Position numbers and translations under genes: made by a program. Below the pieces are notes generated by a model that searched no databases, was not told the DNA's origin, and was given only the letters and a program-made list of their open reading frames with translations. From Paenibacillus sp. FSL H7-0326 (lineage in GTDB: Bacteria > Bacillota > Bacilli > Paenibacillales > Paenibacillaceae), in contig NZ_MPVN01000002.1 of the NCBI RefSeq assembly GCF_001955535.1, forward strand, positions 434,001 to 498,000: a stretch of DNA of 64,000 nt. The letters are read 5' to 3'. This document shows, piece after piece, positions 31,132 to 41,221 of this stretch. Positions within the stretch are counted from its first letter, which is position 1. Each line of letters opens with the position of its first letter.

Positions 31132-32463
31132 TTAGCTGTTAATGGTCTGTTTGCTCATTCTTGCCGGGATAATATCGTTACGCACGATATCTTCATGACT
31201 TTCACGGCGGACAACGAGATCACTTTCACCGTTCTGCACGAAGACAACGGCTGGGCGACGTATCCGGTTGTAATTGCTGGCCATGGAGTAGTTATATGCA
31301 CCTGTGCAGGATACAGCCAGGAGATCACCTGTAGCCACCTGAGGAAGGTCCAAATCCCATATCAGCATATCTCCGCTCTCGCAGGCCTTACCTGCAATAG
31401 AGACGGTCTCTTCTGTTGCTTCATTAGCCCGGTTAGCCAGGATCGCTTCGTATTTGGAGTCGTAGAGTGCTGGACGCGGGTTATCTGTCATACCTCCATC
31501 CACGGATACATACTTACGTACACCAGGGATGTTCTTTATTGCACCTACCGTATACAACGTTGTACCGGCTTCCCCTACCATGCTGCGGCCCGGCTCAACC
31601 CATATTTCCGGAAGCTCATCTGCAATTCCTGCAAAATGAAGCTTCACTCCATCTGTGATCGCCTTGACATACTGGGATACCTGAAGTGGTGTATCTCCTT
31701 CGAAATAACGGATACCAAAACCACCGCCCAGATTCACAACCGGGAATACCACATTCAGTTTATTCTTCACTTCTTTGGCAAAAGCAGCAACTCGCTCTAC
31801 TGCCATTTGGAAGCCTTCCACTTCGAAGATCTGGGAGCCAATGTGGGAGTGGAGTCCAAGGAGCTTCAGATTCGGCTGCTTCACAGCCAGTTCAATTGCT
31901 TCAAAGGCTGCTCCGTTTCCGATATCAAAGCCAAATTTTGAGTCGGTTTGACCAGTGGAAATATACTCATGCGTATGAGCTTCAACGCCCGGCGTTACCC
32001 GCAGCAAAATATTGACCTCTTGATTCTTCTCACCAGCCATGGCTTGGAGCATCTGCAGCTCGATCAGATTGTCCACGACGAAGCAGCCAATTCGGGCATC
32101 CAGCGCCATTTCGATTTCATTCGGTGTTTTGTTGTTCCCATGAAAGTGAATACGTTCTGTCGGGAAGCCAGCCTGCAGTGCTGTGTAGAGCTCTCCATCC
32201 GAGACGACGTCCAGAGACAGGCCTTCCTGCTCTGCAAGGGTGCACATGGCCGTAACGCTGAACGCCTTGCTTGCATAAGCTACCTGAAATTTCAGGCCTG
32301 AAGCTCTGAATGCGTCCATATATTCTCTAGCCCGCTTGCGGACAAGTGTTTCATCAACGATATATAGTGGAGTCCCATATTCTTCTTTGAGCTGAACTGT
32401 ATCGCATCCACCAATTTCGAGATGTCCTGCTTTATTAATTTTGCTAGTACCGTGTAAATACAT
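31132..32463 (-). CDS. lysA: diaminopimelate decarboxylase
   Basis: 443 residues. PLP lysine in VAYASKAFS (~62-70), HGNNK, LGGGFGIRY (~248-256), WVEPGRSMVG (~291-300), active-site Cys in GKACESGDM (~357-365) and GAYNYSMASNYN near the end. Makes L-lysine from meso-diaminopimelate. Downstream of spoVAF as in B. subtilis. A short inverted repeat TGGAAT/ATTCCA (32487-32506) lies just upstream. Confidence 0.96.
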   Translation of the reverse strand: MYLHGTSKINKAGHLEIGGCDTVQLKEEYGTPLYIVDETLVRKRAREYMDAFRASGLKFQVAYASKAFSVTAMCTLAEQEGLSLDVVSDGELYTALQAGFPTERIHFHGNNKTPNEIEMALDARIGCFVVDNLIELQMLQAMAGEKNQEVNILLRVTPGVEAHTHEYISTGQTDSKFGFDIGNGAAFEAIELAVKQPNLKLLGLHSHIGSQIFEVEGFQMAVERVAAFAKEVKNKLNVVFPVVNLGGGFGIRYFEGDTPLQVSQYVKAITDGVKLHFAGIADELPEIWVEPGRSMVGEAGTTLYTVGAIKNIPGVRKYVSVDGGMTDNPRPALYDSKYEAILANRANEATEETVSIAGKACESGDMLIWDLDLPQVATGDLLAVSCTGAYNYSMASNYNRIRRPAVVFVQNGESDLVVRRESHEDIVRNDIIPARMSKQTINS

Positions 32464-32613
32464 ATTCGCTAGTCCTCCACTTTTCCTGGAATGAAAAAAG
32501 ATTCCATCGAACTTTTACATCAGTATAGCAGACTCTTGTTTTTGTTAGAAATGGATTATTCGGCAGATCATTTGTATTATATTCATTGTCACAAGCCGGA
32601 TAGCTGAACAGCA

Positions 32614-34173
32614 TTAAGGCATCCTGGTATTATCCCTAGGCTTGTTAAATGAAGGTCTCTTCTTGCCTGTAAGCACTGGGGAACGAACAAACGTTGCCAA
32701 CATACCCTTTGCATTAAAAGGTATAAGTGGCCACAGATAGGACGAATTATACGATCGATGCAGCGCGAGTCCAATAATGATCGCAGTGGTTCCAACCACC
32801 AGCCCAGGCACTTTAAAGATAGCCACAAGTACTAGAAGAATCAGTCTGACCATACGATTTGCTAATCCCAGCTCATAGCTTGGGGTTGCGAACATTCCGA
32901 CCGCCGCTACCGCCATGTACAGCAGGACTTCGTTAACGAACAAGCCGGTCTTCACCGCTACATCCCCAATTAAGATCGCTGCAATAAGCCCCATTGCTGA
33001 GGCAAGCGGTGTGGGGGTATGAACTGCGGCCATCCGCATCAAATCGATCCCGAACTCCACAATAAGAAATTGCAGAATGATGGGAAGCTTTACATTTTCC
33101 TGAGGACCAATAAAGTCCAGGCCCTCCGGTTTCAATCCTGGATCAATAACGAACAGCATCCATAGAGGAAGCAGGAACAACGAGGCTAATATCCCGATTA
33201 TTCTTATAATTCGCAGATAGGAGCCCATGAACGGGGTCTGTCTGTTCTCCTCAGCATGCTGACACAGATCAAAAAAGGTCGTGGGCATAATCATAACACT
33301 AGGAGAAGTATCCACGAACAGGACAACCCTGCCCTCAAGCAAGTGGGAAGCCACCGAATCGGGACGCTCGGAATAACGAACCAGCGGATACGGATGCCAG
33401 CCTCGATTAATGATGATTTCCTCCAGCTGCTTATCGGCAAGCGGAATACCATCAATATCAATGCTCTCGATTTTTTTGCGGATCGTCTCAACCTGGACCT
33501 TGTCCACAATATCGTCGATATAAGCAAGACACACATCGGTTTTGGTTCTTTCCCCTACACGGAACAGCTCCAGCTTGAATCCAGGATCATGAAGACGTCT
33601 GCGGACTAGGGACACATTGGTCAGCATCGTTTCTGTAAATCCGTCTCTAGCTCCCCTGACAACGCGTTCTAACGACGGTTCTTCAGGACCGCGCGAAGGA
33701 TAGCTACGGGTATCAATGATCAGCGCTGTTGTTTCGCCTTCCACAAAAAAGACGCTCATACCGCTCATTGCCTGGATAAAGGCTTCGCTCAGCTTTGTTA
33801 CTTTGGATACTTGAATATGGGGGATGTAGAATTCAAAGTATTTTTCCAAGGCGTCGGAAGACATCTCATCCTCAGGCACGTAGGACAGTCTTTTTAAAAT
33901 TTCAGTCAAAATCGTATCTTTGGTAAGTCCTGTGATGAACAGAAGCCCGGTATGACGTCCACCGAAGGTCATCTCGCGGAAATTGACATCAAAAGTTTCT
34001 CCAAACCCCATCACATACTTGAGCGTCTTTCGCAGTACGTCAAAATCAGGATCGATGACGTCCTCATTCTGCCAGTACTTAATCGACTCCTCAATGGAAT
34101 CTGACATTTCTTGTTCCTTTTTTTTCTGGAGCTGCTTCTCTTCCTCGGTCATTTGCTGGGATTCATCTGACAT
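32614..34173 (-). CDS. spoVAF: spore germination protein SpoVAF (GerA-A-like)
   Basis: 519 residues from ATG 34173; a longer frame exists but lacks a better ribosome binding site (AAGGAGGAGA is 10 nt away). Cytosolic N-terminal part (~1-280) with FVEGETTALIIDTRSYPSRG, then 5-6 membrane segments including GIDLMRMAAVHTPTPLASA. Paralogue of GerAA receptor subunits; acts in the inner spore membrane with the DPA channel. Follows spoVAB directly: spoVAC, AD and AE are absent here. Confidence 0.9.
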   Translation of the reverse strand: MSDESQQMTEEEKQLQKKKEQEMSDSIEESIKYWQNEDVIDPDFDVLRKTLKYVMGFGETFDVNFREMTFGGRHTGLLFITGLTKDTILTEILKRLSYVPEDEMSSDALEKYFEFYIPHIQVSKVTKLSEAFIQAMSGMSVFFVEGETTALIIDTRSYPSRGPEEPSLERVVRGARDGFTETMLTNVSLVRRRLHDPGFKLELFRVGERTKTDVCLAYIDDIVDKVQVETIRKKIESIDIDGIPLADKQLEEIIINRGWHPYPLVRYSERPDSVASHLLEGRVVLFVDTSPSVMIMPTTFFDLCQHAEENRQTPFMGSYLRIIRIIGILASLFLLPLWMLFVIDPGLKPEGLDFIGPQENVKLPIILQFLIVEFGIDLMRMAAVHTPTPLASAMGLIAAILIGDVAVKTGLFVNEVLLYMAVAAVGMFATPSYELGLANRMVRLILLVLVAIFKVPGLVVGTTAIIIGLALHRSYNSSYLWPLIPFNAKGMLATFVRSPVLTGKKRPSFNKPRDNTRMP

Positions 34174-34213
34174 ATGTTTGATGTCTCCTCCTTCTGTTGT
34201 ATGCATGCAGTTG

Positions 34214-34639
34214 TTATCTGGTGTACACAAACCAATCAAATAATGAACCGGCAACCTTGCCGAACACCATGGCCATTAATAATCCAAATAAATAAGATTT
34301 CATACCCAGTCTCTTGGCTAGTATGGGCAGGACGTTCAATACCTCAGTTAAAGCTGCTGCGAGCAAGCCGATAAATATACCGCACAGCAGGCCTACGAAT
34401 ATCGAAATAATCGGAAGACCGTAAACCTTCAAATTCCATAAGTCAGCGACTGTTCCAACGAATGAACCGGCGATCATTGCTCCTTCATAGGCATATGCCT
34501 TGTCATATGAGCGTGTAAGCTGGGCTAAGCGCGGGATCATGTCCAGAACGATGAAGAGCGCAATGACTCCGCTCCCCACAGCAATGCCTGATGCTATGCC
34601 CAGAACGATGAGTATGCAGCCGTCCAGTACCGTCATCAT
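34214..34639 (-). CDS. spoVAB: stage V sporulation protein AB
   Basis: 141 residues, four to five hydrophobic segments. GIASGIAVGSGVIALFIVLD near the N-terminus and LAAALTEVLNVLPILAKRLG (~92-111) are the family core. Part of the forespore inner-membrane system for dipicolinic acid transport. Shares one base with spoVAA. Confidence 0.93.
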   Translation of the reverse strand: MMTVLDGCILIVLGIASGIAVGSGVIALFIVLDMIPRLAQLTRSYDKAYAYEGAMIAGSFVGTVADLWNLKVYGLPIISIFVGLLCGIFIGLLAAALTEVLNVLPILAKRLGMKSYLFGLLMAMVFGKVAGSLFDWFVYTR

Positions 34640-35283
34640 TATTTCTGTCCCGAATGAGCATGCTCTTTTTTGATTCGTTCGTACTCTTCATTCACTGCAT
34701 ATTGATCCACATTTTGCTGGTAGAGGTACATCTCTACCTCGAGCGGAGTAGGCTCATCATTCCATTTTTTCTTAAACAAATGATTAAAAAATACAGCCAT
34801 GCCAAAACCGATACCAATGGAGTATGCTGTCTGGAACAAGTAAGGATTCTCATCCCGATATCCCGTCAGCATCTCTACAATTCGTATATGCACTTCCTTC
34901 ATGTTTACATCCGCGTGAAAGTTCATAATGGTCAGCGCCGAGCCAAAGAACAGCAAGAGCCACACAAGGACAAACAGCGATTTGGACGGCGGCCGATCAT
35001 GAGGGATCAGCTCGACAAGTGTGTGGCTGCTGCCCAGTGTTTCAATCGTTGCTCCCGGCACAATCTTCTGTATCCGATTAATAATCTGAAGCACATCAAC
35101 AAGCAGCAGGCTCCCATCCTTTTTCTCTGTCTGCATCAGCTCCGCTTCCAGCACCTTGTCTTCCAAGCCAGGCGGATCTGTAAGCACATGTGCCACATGC
35201 CTGATCTTAAGTGTAACGCCAAGCTTCATCTTGATCCGGCTGTGCAGCCTTACATAAATGATAGGAGTGGATGGTGCGGTCAT
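34639..35283 (-). CDS. spoVAA: stage V sporulation protein AA
   Basis: 214 residues. N-terminal soluble domain, then LFVLVWLLLFFGSALTIMNF (~122-141) and a second span near ~170-185, followed by KKWNDEPTPLEVEMYLYQQN, characteristic of the family. Expected in the forespore membrane under sigma-G control. Confidence 0.93.
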   Translation of the reverse strand: MTAPSTPIIYVRLHSRIKMKLGVTLKIRHVAHVLTDPPGLEDKVLEAELMQTEKKDGSLLLVDVLQIINRIQKIVPGATIETLGSSHTLVELIPHDRPPSKSLFVLVWLLLFFGSALTIMNFHADVNMKEVHIRIVEMLTGYRDENPYLFQTAYSIGIGFGMAVFFNHLFKKKWNDEPTPLEVEMYLYQQNVDQYAVNEEYERIKKEHAHSGQK

Positions 35284-35375
35284 CCTAACCTCACCCCTTT
35301 ATACTGTGAAATTATTCATAGTATGGAGACTCCTCCGCTTTTCTATTCCTTGGGATTCATATCGAGCTCATCCAC

Positions 35376-35414
35376 AAAAAAAAAGAGTCTTTTCTCTGAC
35401 GAGAAAAAACTCTT
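35376..35414 (-). terminator. terminator after sigF
   Basis: AAGAGTCTTTTCTC 35383-35396 pairs with GAGAAAAAACTCTT 35401-35414; long T-run on the - strand (35382-35376). Confidence 0.85.
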
Positions 35415-35450
35415 ACTGCATGATAAATCGTTGTTATATGCACTTTATAT

Positions 35451-36206
35451 TTACTGAGCAATTTGCTCCCGGATAATCTGCAGTATTTTCTTCTCCAGTC
35501 TGGACACTTGAACCTGCGATATGCCCAGTCTGGCAGCAACTTCAGATTGCGTCTGATCCTTGTAATACCTGAGGTATACGATCAGCCGCTCCCGCTCAGA
35601 CAGATTTCCGATCGCTTCATTAAGCGCCATCTTGTCGAACCAACGCTCTTGAGATTCATCGGCAATCTGATCCATCAGCGTAATCGGATCCCCGTCATTC
35701 TCAAATACCGTCTCGTGAATGGAAGTTGGAGGCTTATTCGCTTCCTGGGCGAATACAACCTCCTCCGGGGTAATCCCCAGCTCGTCTGCAACCTCCTTGA
35801 TGGTGGGCAGCCTGTCTAAGTATTTAGAGAGCTCATCCTTCTTCTTGCGAACCTTGTTGGCGGTCTCTTTCAGGGAACGGCTGACCTTCAGCGTCCCATC
35901 ATCACGCAGGAAACGCTGAATTTCGCCGATAATCATGGGAACCGCATAAGTCGAAAATTTGACATCATAGCTGAGATCAAATTTATCTACTGATTTGAGG
36001 AGCCCGATGCAGCCGATCTGAAACAGATCCTCCGGCTCGTATCCCCGGTTCATAAACCGCTGAACGACAGACCATACGAGACGTATATTACAATTGACAA
36101 GCGTGTCACGCGCCACCTGGTCTCCGCTTTGGGATAGAGCGATAAGACGCTTGACTTCCGCATCCTCCAGATACGTATGTGAAGATTGTTTCGCTTCTGC
36201 TTCCAT
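35451..36206 (-). CDS. sigF: RNA polymerase sigma-F factor
   Basis: 251 residues. Region 2 has PEDLFQIGCIGLLKSVDKFD and KFSTYAVPMIIGEIQRFLRD; region 4 has the helix-turn-helix EVAARLGISQVQVSRLEKKI. First forespore-specific sigma factor, held inactive by SpoIIAB. Last gene of dacF-spoIIAA-spoIIAB-sigF. Confidence 0.97.
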   Translation of the reverse strand: MEAEAKQSSHTYLEDAEVKRLIALSQSGDQVARDTLVNCNIRLVWSVVQRFMNRGYEPEDLFQIGCIGLLKSVDKFDLSYDVKFSTYAVPMIIGEIQRFLRDDGTLKVSRSLKETANKVRKKKDELSKYLDRLPTIKEVADELGITPEEVVFAQEANKPPTSIHETVFENDGDPITLMDQIADESQERWFDKMALNEAIGNLSERERLIVYLRYYKDQTQSEVAARLGISQVQVSRLEKKILQIIREQIAQ

Positions 36207-36217
36207 AGGTCCAACCC

Positions 36218-36673
36218 CTAATTATACAGTGCTTTCTTGGATTCTATCCGTTTCTTCATCATGATCGAAGTACCTCGCCCAGGCTCGCTTACTACTTCAC
36301 ATTCATCCATGAAATTTTCCATTATTGTGAATCCCATACCTGAACGCTCAAGTTCAGGCTTAGAGGTATACAGCGGCTGCTTCGCCAGCTCCAAGTCCTC
36401 AATTCCCTGACCTTGGTCTTCAATGACAAGCGTAATCATATCTCCGATAATTTCTGCCTTAATGGTTACGACCCCGGCAGAGTCATTGTTGTAGCCATGA
36501 ATAATACTATTCGTCACGGCCTCGGATACGACTGTTTTCAAATCGCTCAGCTCGTCCATTGTCGGATCAAGCTGAGAAATAAAGGATGCCACCGCGACTC
36601 TCGCGAATGATTCATTCTCCGACTTGGCTGCAAACTGCAAATTCATAAAATTTGATAGCTGCTCACTGCTCAT
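36218..36673 (-). CDS. spoIIAB: anti-sigma-F factor / SpoIIAA kinase
   Basis: 151 residues. GHKL ATP site: [13 protein letters not shown] (~46-58), [10 protein letters not shown] (~85-94), [14 protein letters not shown] (~110-123). Binds sigma-F and phosphorylates SpoIIAA. Overlaps spoIIAA by 4 nt. Confidence 0.97.
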   Translation of the reverse strand: MSSEQLSNFMNLQFAAKSENESFARVAVASFISQLDPTMDELSDLKTVVSEAVTNSIIHGYNNDSAGVVTIKAEIIGDMITLVIEDQGQGIEDLELAKQPLYTSKPELERSGMGFTIMENFMDECEVVSEPGRGTSIMMKKRIESKKALYN

Positions 36674-37023
36674 GAGACCACCTCCAGATCCGAGAGGGCG
36701 CTTCCCTCGTTTTCGAACACCGGCATAATTTTGAACAAGCCTGACATTTCAAGCAAACGGTATACAGCAGGATTAGCTCCGGATATGACCATTTTTCCAC
36801 CTTTATGATGTATCAACTTATAGCGTCCAAGAATGACACCCAGTCCTGAACTGTCCATAAAGTCAAGGTCTTTCAAGCTAAGAATCAGATGCTTGCTGTT
36901 CTGTCTTGCAATCGCCTCATCCATCTGTAAACGAACCAGATCTGCTGTGTGGTGATCGAGCTCTCCAGATAATCGTACAATAAGCACTCCGTGTGCATAC
37001 TCCATACTGACCTGTAAATTCAT
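36670..37023 (-). CDS. spoIIAA: anti-anti-sigma factor SpoIIAA
   Basis: 117 residues, STAS domain. The phosphorylated serine is in [15 protein letters not shown] (~53-67). Unphosphorylated SpoIIAA releases sigma-F from SpoIIAB in the forespore. GGGAGGAGAGTG precedes the start. Confidence 0.97.
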   Translation of the reverse strand: MNLQVSMEYAHGVLIVRLSGELDHHTADLVRLQMDEAIARQNSKHLILSLKDLDFMDSSGLGVILGRYKLIHHKGGKMVISGANPAVYRLLEMSGLFKIMPVFENEGSALSDLEVVS

Positions 37024-37054
37024 GCTTGCTCACTCTCCTCCCTGTCATGACCAA

Positions 37055-37096
37055 CCATTTCTACGCCGATTTGCAGCTTTCCTGCACTCCGACAAA
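37055..37096 (-). promoter_or_regulatory. Spo0A box and possible sigma-H promoter of spoIIA
   Basis: On the - strand TTTGTCGGA (37096-37088) matches the 0A box in all but one position. AGGAAAG (37083-37077) and GAAATGG (37061-37055) resemble a sigma-H promoter with slightly long spacing. Lies between dacF and spoIIAA. Confidence 0.45.
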
Positions 37097-37136
37097 ACTA
37101 GAAGAAAAGTCTCATGAATCAACAAAGCTGCTTATT

Positions 37137-38324
37137 TTAGCGGAAAAGATCAGAGGTTGTCCGTTTAAAGAGCTTCCAGAAGCTTGCTTTTTCAACGTCC
37201 ACCGCTGCTGTAATATCAAACTCCTTGAGCACCTTGTTATCCTGAGATACTACAAGCTTGCCCAGCACCTGACCTTTTTTGATCGGGGCCTTGATTTCGG
37301 TAGGGACGGTCAGCTGCTGCGTCGTCTCCCCGGCGCTGCCTTTTCTCATCAGCACACTGTAAGGTACATCAGCCACCAGCTCCAGCTCTTTGATGTTTCC
37401 TTTCTCAATATTCACTTTACCGATAACGTCCCCTTGTTTATAAATAGGCTTCATCGTATATTGTGAAAAGGCGTAATCGAACATATTCGACACTTCGCTG
37501 TTTCTTGTCTTCGTATTCGGCTCACCCAGCACGACGGCGACGACACGCATACCATCCTTCATTGCTGTGGCGGATAAGCAAAATTTCGCTTCCGAGGTAT
37601 AGCCTGTCTTCAGGCCATCAGCACCGGTATAGAAACGTACAAGCTTGTTCGTATTCACGAGCCAGAACGGCTTGGCACTGTCTTTTCGCAGATAGTCCTG
37701 ATAAGCGCCGGTATATTTGGTAATATCTTTATGTTTAAGCAGCTCTCTGCTCATAATAGCAATATCATGTGCTGAAGAATAATGATTCTCTACCGGGAGA
37801 CCATTGCAATTGGCAAAATGGGTATCATTCATGCCGAGCTCTTTTGCCCGATCGTTCATCATCTGCACGAATGCTTCTTCAGAGCCGGCAATTTTCTCGG
37901 CCATTGCTACGGAAGCATCGTTGCCGGATGCCATGGCAATGCCTTTTAGCATCTCATCCACGGTCATCTCTTCGCCCGGCTCCAGAAAGATCTGAGATCC
38001 ACCCATGGAAGATGCATATTCACTCGCTCGAACCTTGTCAGTCCACTTCAGCTTACCGGAATCAATGGCTTCCATTGTTAACAGCATGGTCATAATCTTT
38101 GTGATACTGGCAGGTGGCAGTTTCTCATGGCCGTTCTTCTCATAAATAATCGTTCCCGTATCCGCATCCAGCATGACCGCTGATTTTGCGTTTTGAGCAA
38201 GATCCACTGCCGGGGTTGTCTTCTCCGTTTGCGGCCCTACAGGCTCTTCTGCATATATGCTGCTTGGAACGATCAGTGCGGCCGACAGTATTAAAGCGGT
38301 GAGCAGCCTAACTCCTTGATTCAT
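37137..38324 (-). CDS. dacF: D-alanyl-D-alanine carboxypeptidase DacF
   Basis: 395 residues with a signal peptide (LLTALILSAALIVPSSIYA). Penicillin-binding motifs: PPASITKIMTMLL (SxxK, ~71-83), ASGNDASVAM (SxN, ~132-141), GLKTGYTSEA (KTG, ~234-243). C-terminal PBP5-type beta domain. Trims peptidoglycan stem peptides, for the spore cortex. Usual position ahead of spoIIA. Confidence 0.95.
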   Translation of the reverse strand: MNQGVRLLTALILSAALIVPSSIYAEEPVGPQTEKTTPAVDLAQNAKSAVMLDADTGTIIYEKNGHEKLPPASITKIMTMLLTMEAIDSGKLKWTDKVRASEYASSMGGSQIFLEPGEEMTVDEMLKGIAMASGNDASVAMAEKIAGSEEAFVQMMNDRAKELGMNDTHFANCNGLPVENHYSSAHDIAIMSRELLKHKDITKYTGAYQDYLRKDSAKPFWLVNTNKLVRFYTGADGLKTGYTSEAKFCLSATAMKDGMRVVAVVLGEPNTKTRNSEVSNMFDYAFSQYTMKPIYKQGDVIGKVNIEKGNIKELELVADVPYSVLMRKGSAGETTQQLTVPTEIKAPIKKGQVLGKLVVSQDNKVLKEFDITAAVDVEKASFWKLFKRTTSDLFR

Positions 38325-38711
38325 GGCAATATTATCCTCCTCATGTGAATGCTACATTGTAGCTTGATAGCTTGATTCGTTATACTGCTAATCATTGTCG
38401 TCAGGAATCCTCCAAATTATTCCTTGTTTGAATCAATTTCATAAATCATTAAAAAGGTAGAATTGAAACTATATATACTCTTGATTGAAGCAGATAAAGG
38501 TATTATGAAATTGATTCGTCTGTCTATGAAAAATAGCAGTTCCTTCAATTACAAGATATCGAACGTCACATAGGGGGTAAGTAAGTTTAGATGAACAGCT
38601 TCTCTATAGGTACTTTTGCTCTTACATAGAATTACAGGTCATGGGTAAGGTAATTAGATTAACTATCATCTGCAGCACTTATCATAATAATTTTCACTCG
38701 GAGGAATGACG
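38325..38711. other. 387-nt intergenic region with a 15-bp inverted repeat
   Basis: Between divergent dacF and the cation exporter. It contains GAATCAATTTCATAA at 38430-38444 and its exact reverse complement at 38503-38517, 58 nt apart. The same 15-mer occurs again at 50330-50344. No small gene or clear promoter was found; the exporter's GGAGG is at the right end. Confidence 0.6.
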
Positions 38712-39719
38712 ATGAAGCATACACATCAAGATGACCGTGATGAGCATCCTGCTCACGAACAGCGTCATCATCATGATCACAGCCATAGTCATGACCACAA
38801 TCACAATCATGATCATAATCACAGTCATGGGCCTGGTCATTCTCATATTCATACGAATAATAAAAAGGCTCTTTTGATCTCCTTTTTACTTATCACCGGC
38901 TTTATGCTGATTGAAGTGGTTGGAGGACTCATTACACATAGCTTGGCCTTGCTTGCTGACGCAGGACACATGCTAAGCGACGGGATTGCACTGGCACTCG
39001 CTCTCTTTGCATTTAAATTTGGTGAGAAATCAGCGAGCAGCTCAAAAACCTATGGCTATAAGCGGTTCGAGATCATCGCGGCCTTTCTGAACGGGATTAC
39101 CCTGCTTGTCATTTCGGTTTCTATCATTTGGGAAGCGATCCAGCGCTTTGCTGCCCCACCTGAAGTGGCGAGTACGGGGATGCTGACCATTGCCGTGATT
39201 GGCCTGATCATTAATGTCATCGTAGCCGTTGTATTAATGACAGGTGGTGATGTCAAAGGCAATTTGAACTTGAGGGGTGCATTTCTCCACGTCCTGGGAG
39301 ATTTATTAGGATCAATCGGAGCCATTGCAGCAGGTCTTCTAATGATGTTCTTCGGATGGTCTATTGCCGACCCCATCGCCAGTCTGCTCGTAGCCGTCCT
39401 TATACTTGTCAGTGGATACCGAATTACCAAAGATTCCATGCATGTCCTGATGGAGGGCAAGCCAGAATCCGTAGATCTAAGTGATATCCGCAGCAAGCTT
39501 CTTGGTCTGCCTTGTGTAATTGAACTTCACGACCTCCACAGCTGGTCAATAACTTCTGATTATACAGCGCTGACCGTTCATCTGGTTGTGTCGAATTCGG
39601 CGGATCGAGATCTGCTATTAAGACAAGCTAAAGACATGCTGCGACAGGAATTTCATATCCAGCATTCCACCGTTCAAATCGAAGGGGATCAGAAAATTTG
39701 CGACGAAAGATGCAATTGA
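38712..39719 (+). CDS. czcD: cation diffusion facilitator (CzcD-like zinc/cadmium exporter)
   Basis: 335 residues from ATG 38712 (GGAGG 7 nt upstream; ATG 38706 is too close). The N-terminal ~45 residues are His-rich (HHDHSHSHDHNHNHDHNHSH), then six membrane spans with ADAGHMLSDGIALAL (~81-95), the metal-site HxxxD, and a C-terminal cytosolic domain. Exports Zn2+/Cd2+/Co2+ by proton antiport. The only + strand gene in this stretch, so probably an insertion into the older dacF-pdp neighbourhood. Confidence 0.93.
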   Translation: MKHTHQDDRDEHPAHEQRHHHDHSHSHDHNHNHDHNHSHGPGHSHIHTNNKKALLISFLLITGFMLIEVVGGLITHSLALLADAGHMLSDGIALALALFAFKFGEKSASSSKTYGYKRFEIIAAFLNGITLLVISVSIIWEAIQRFAAPPEVASTGMLTIAVIGLIINVIVAVVLMTGGDVKGNLNLRGAFLHVLGDLLGSIGAIAAGLLMMFFGWSIADPIASLLVAVLILVSGYRITKDSMHVLMEGKPESVDLSDIRSKLLGLPCVIELHDLHSWSITSDYTALTVHLVVSNSADRDLLLRQAKDMLRQEFHIQHSTVQIEGDQKICDERCN

Positions 39720-39774
39720 GTGCTAGATATGAGGAATAGAAATATATCAAAAGAAATGAATGATCAACAGAATT

Positions 39775-39819
39775 AAAAAGAAGCTGAAGGACAATGATAT
39801 TGCCCTTCAGCTTCTTTTT
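39775..39819. terminator. bidirectional terminator
   Basis: AAAAAGAAGCTGAAGG 39775-39790 pairs with CCTTCAGCTTCTTTTT 39804-39819. Serves both the exporter and the convergent pdp gene. Confidence 0.9.
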
Positions 39820-39837
39820 ATTCGTTATACTTATAAA

Positions 39838-41172
39838 TCATACAAAGCGCTGAACTCCATCCTTCGTCACCAAGGCATAGATCAACGGTTGTTCGGGCAC
39901 TGGAGCTTCTGAGATCTTGTATGCCTGCTGAAGCTTCTGCTCTGCTTCCTGAAGCTTGCTGTCGCTTCCTTTATTCGCATGAAGCATCGCGATCACCTCT
40001 CCAGCCTTGACTGGATCGCCGACTTTTTTGACAAGGGTCACTCCAACCGCATGATCAATAACAGAATCGGTCGTTTCACGGCCAGCGCCGAGCAGCATGG
40101 CACTGATTCCAATGGCTTCAGCCTCAATCCCAGCCACATACCCATCCGTTGGAGCCTTCACTTCAATTGTGCGCTTAGCGGTCGGCAGAAGAGACAGATC
40201 CTCAATTTGACTTACATCTCCCTGTTGCGCTTTGACCATCTGCTTAAGCTTATCAAGCGCAAGCCCTTGATATAGAATATCCCGCAATTTCTCGCGAGCT
40301 TCCTCAACAGTTTCTGCTTTGCCACCAAGAACCAGCATATGGGATGCCAGGAACAGGCTTACCTCTTCCAGATCCTCAGGTCCATTCCCTTGCAGCGTTT
40401 CTACTGCTTCTTTAATCTCCAAGGCATTACCGATGCCATGACCGAGCGGCTGATCCATATCACTGATGACAGCCACCGTTTCACGGCCCACATGGGTTCC
40501 GATATCCACCATCGCTTCAGCCAGCTTGATTGAATCATCAAGCGTCTTCATGAACGCACCGCTGCCAGTCTTGACGTCGAGTACAATCGCGTCTGCACCT
40601 GCTGCAATCTTCTTACTCATCACTGAACTGGCAATCAGCGGAATTGCATTAACCGTTGCCGTCACATCTCTTAATGCGTACAGCTTCTTGTCTGCTGGAG
40701 CCATGTTGCCGCTTTGTCCGATGACCGCGGCCCCCACCTCATTAACCTGCTTGAAGAACTGCTCTTGATCCAGTTCAATCTGAAATCCGGTTATCGATTC
40801 CAGCTTATCCAAAGTGCCGCCTGTATGACCTAGTCCACGTCCGGACATTTTAGCAACCGGAACACCAGCTGCAGCCACGAGAGGAGCAAGAACGATGGTC
40901 GTCTTGTCACCCACGCCACCCGTTGAATGCTTGTCTACCTTTATACCTGCAATCGGAGACAGGTCCACCTGATCACCGGATTTTGCCATGGCCATCGTTA
41001 AATCCCCGGTTTCCTTGGCAGTCATGCCCTGAAAAAAGACAGCCATTGCCCAAGCTGACATCTGATAGTCCGGAATGTCTCCACGGCTGTATCCTTGAAT
41101 CAGATAGGAAATCTCCTCTGATGACAGCTCCTGTCCATCTCGCTTCTTCTGAATGATATCAACGGCTCTCAT
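39838..41172 (-). CDS. pdp: pyrimidine-nucleoside phosphorylase
   Basis: 444 residues. [14 protein letters not shown] (~79-92) is the phosphate-binding signature; [16 protein letters not shown] (~114-129) and [10 protein letters not shown] (~199-208) follow. Splits uridine, thymidine and deoxyuridine by phosphate. First of a nucleoside-salvage set with two punA genes and deoB. Confidence 0.95.
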   Translation of the reverse strand: MRAVDIIQKKRDGQELSSEEISYLIQGYSRGDIPDYQMSAWAMAVFFQGMTAKETGDLTMAMAKSGDQVDLSPIAGIKVDKHSTGGVGDKTTIVLAPLVAAAGVPVAKMSGRGLGHTGGTLDKLESITGFQIELDQEQFFKQVNEVGAAVIGQSGNMAPADKKLYALRDVTATVNAIPLIASSVMSKKIAAGADAIVLDVKTGSGAFMKTLDDSIKLAEAMVDIGTHVGRETVAVISDMDQPLGHGIGNALEIKEAVETLQGNGPEDLEEVSLFLASHMLVLGGKAETVEEAREKLRDILYQGLALDKLKQMVKAQQGDVSQIEDLSLLPTAKRTIEVKAPTDGYVAGIEAEAIGISAMLLGAGRETTDSVIDHAVGVTLVKKVGDPVKAGEVIAMLHANKGSDSKLQEAEQKLQQAYKISEAPVPEQPLIYALVTKDGVQRFV

Positions 41173-41221
41173 ACGTCAGATCACACCTTTAGCTGCATTT
41201 ATTTTTAACAATATCAGTGAC

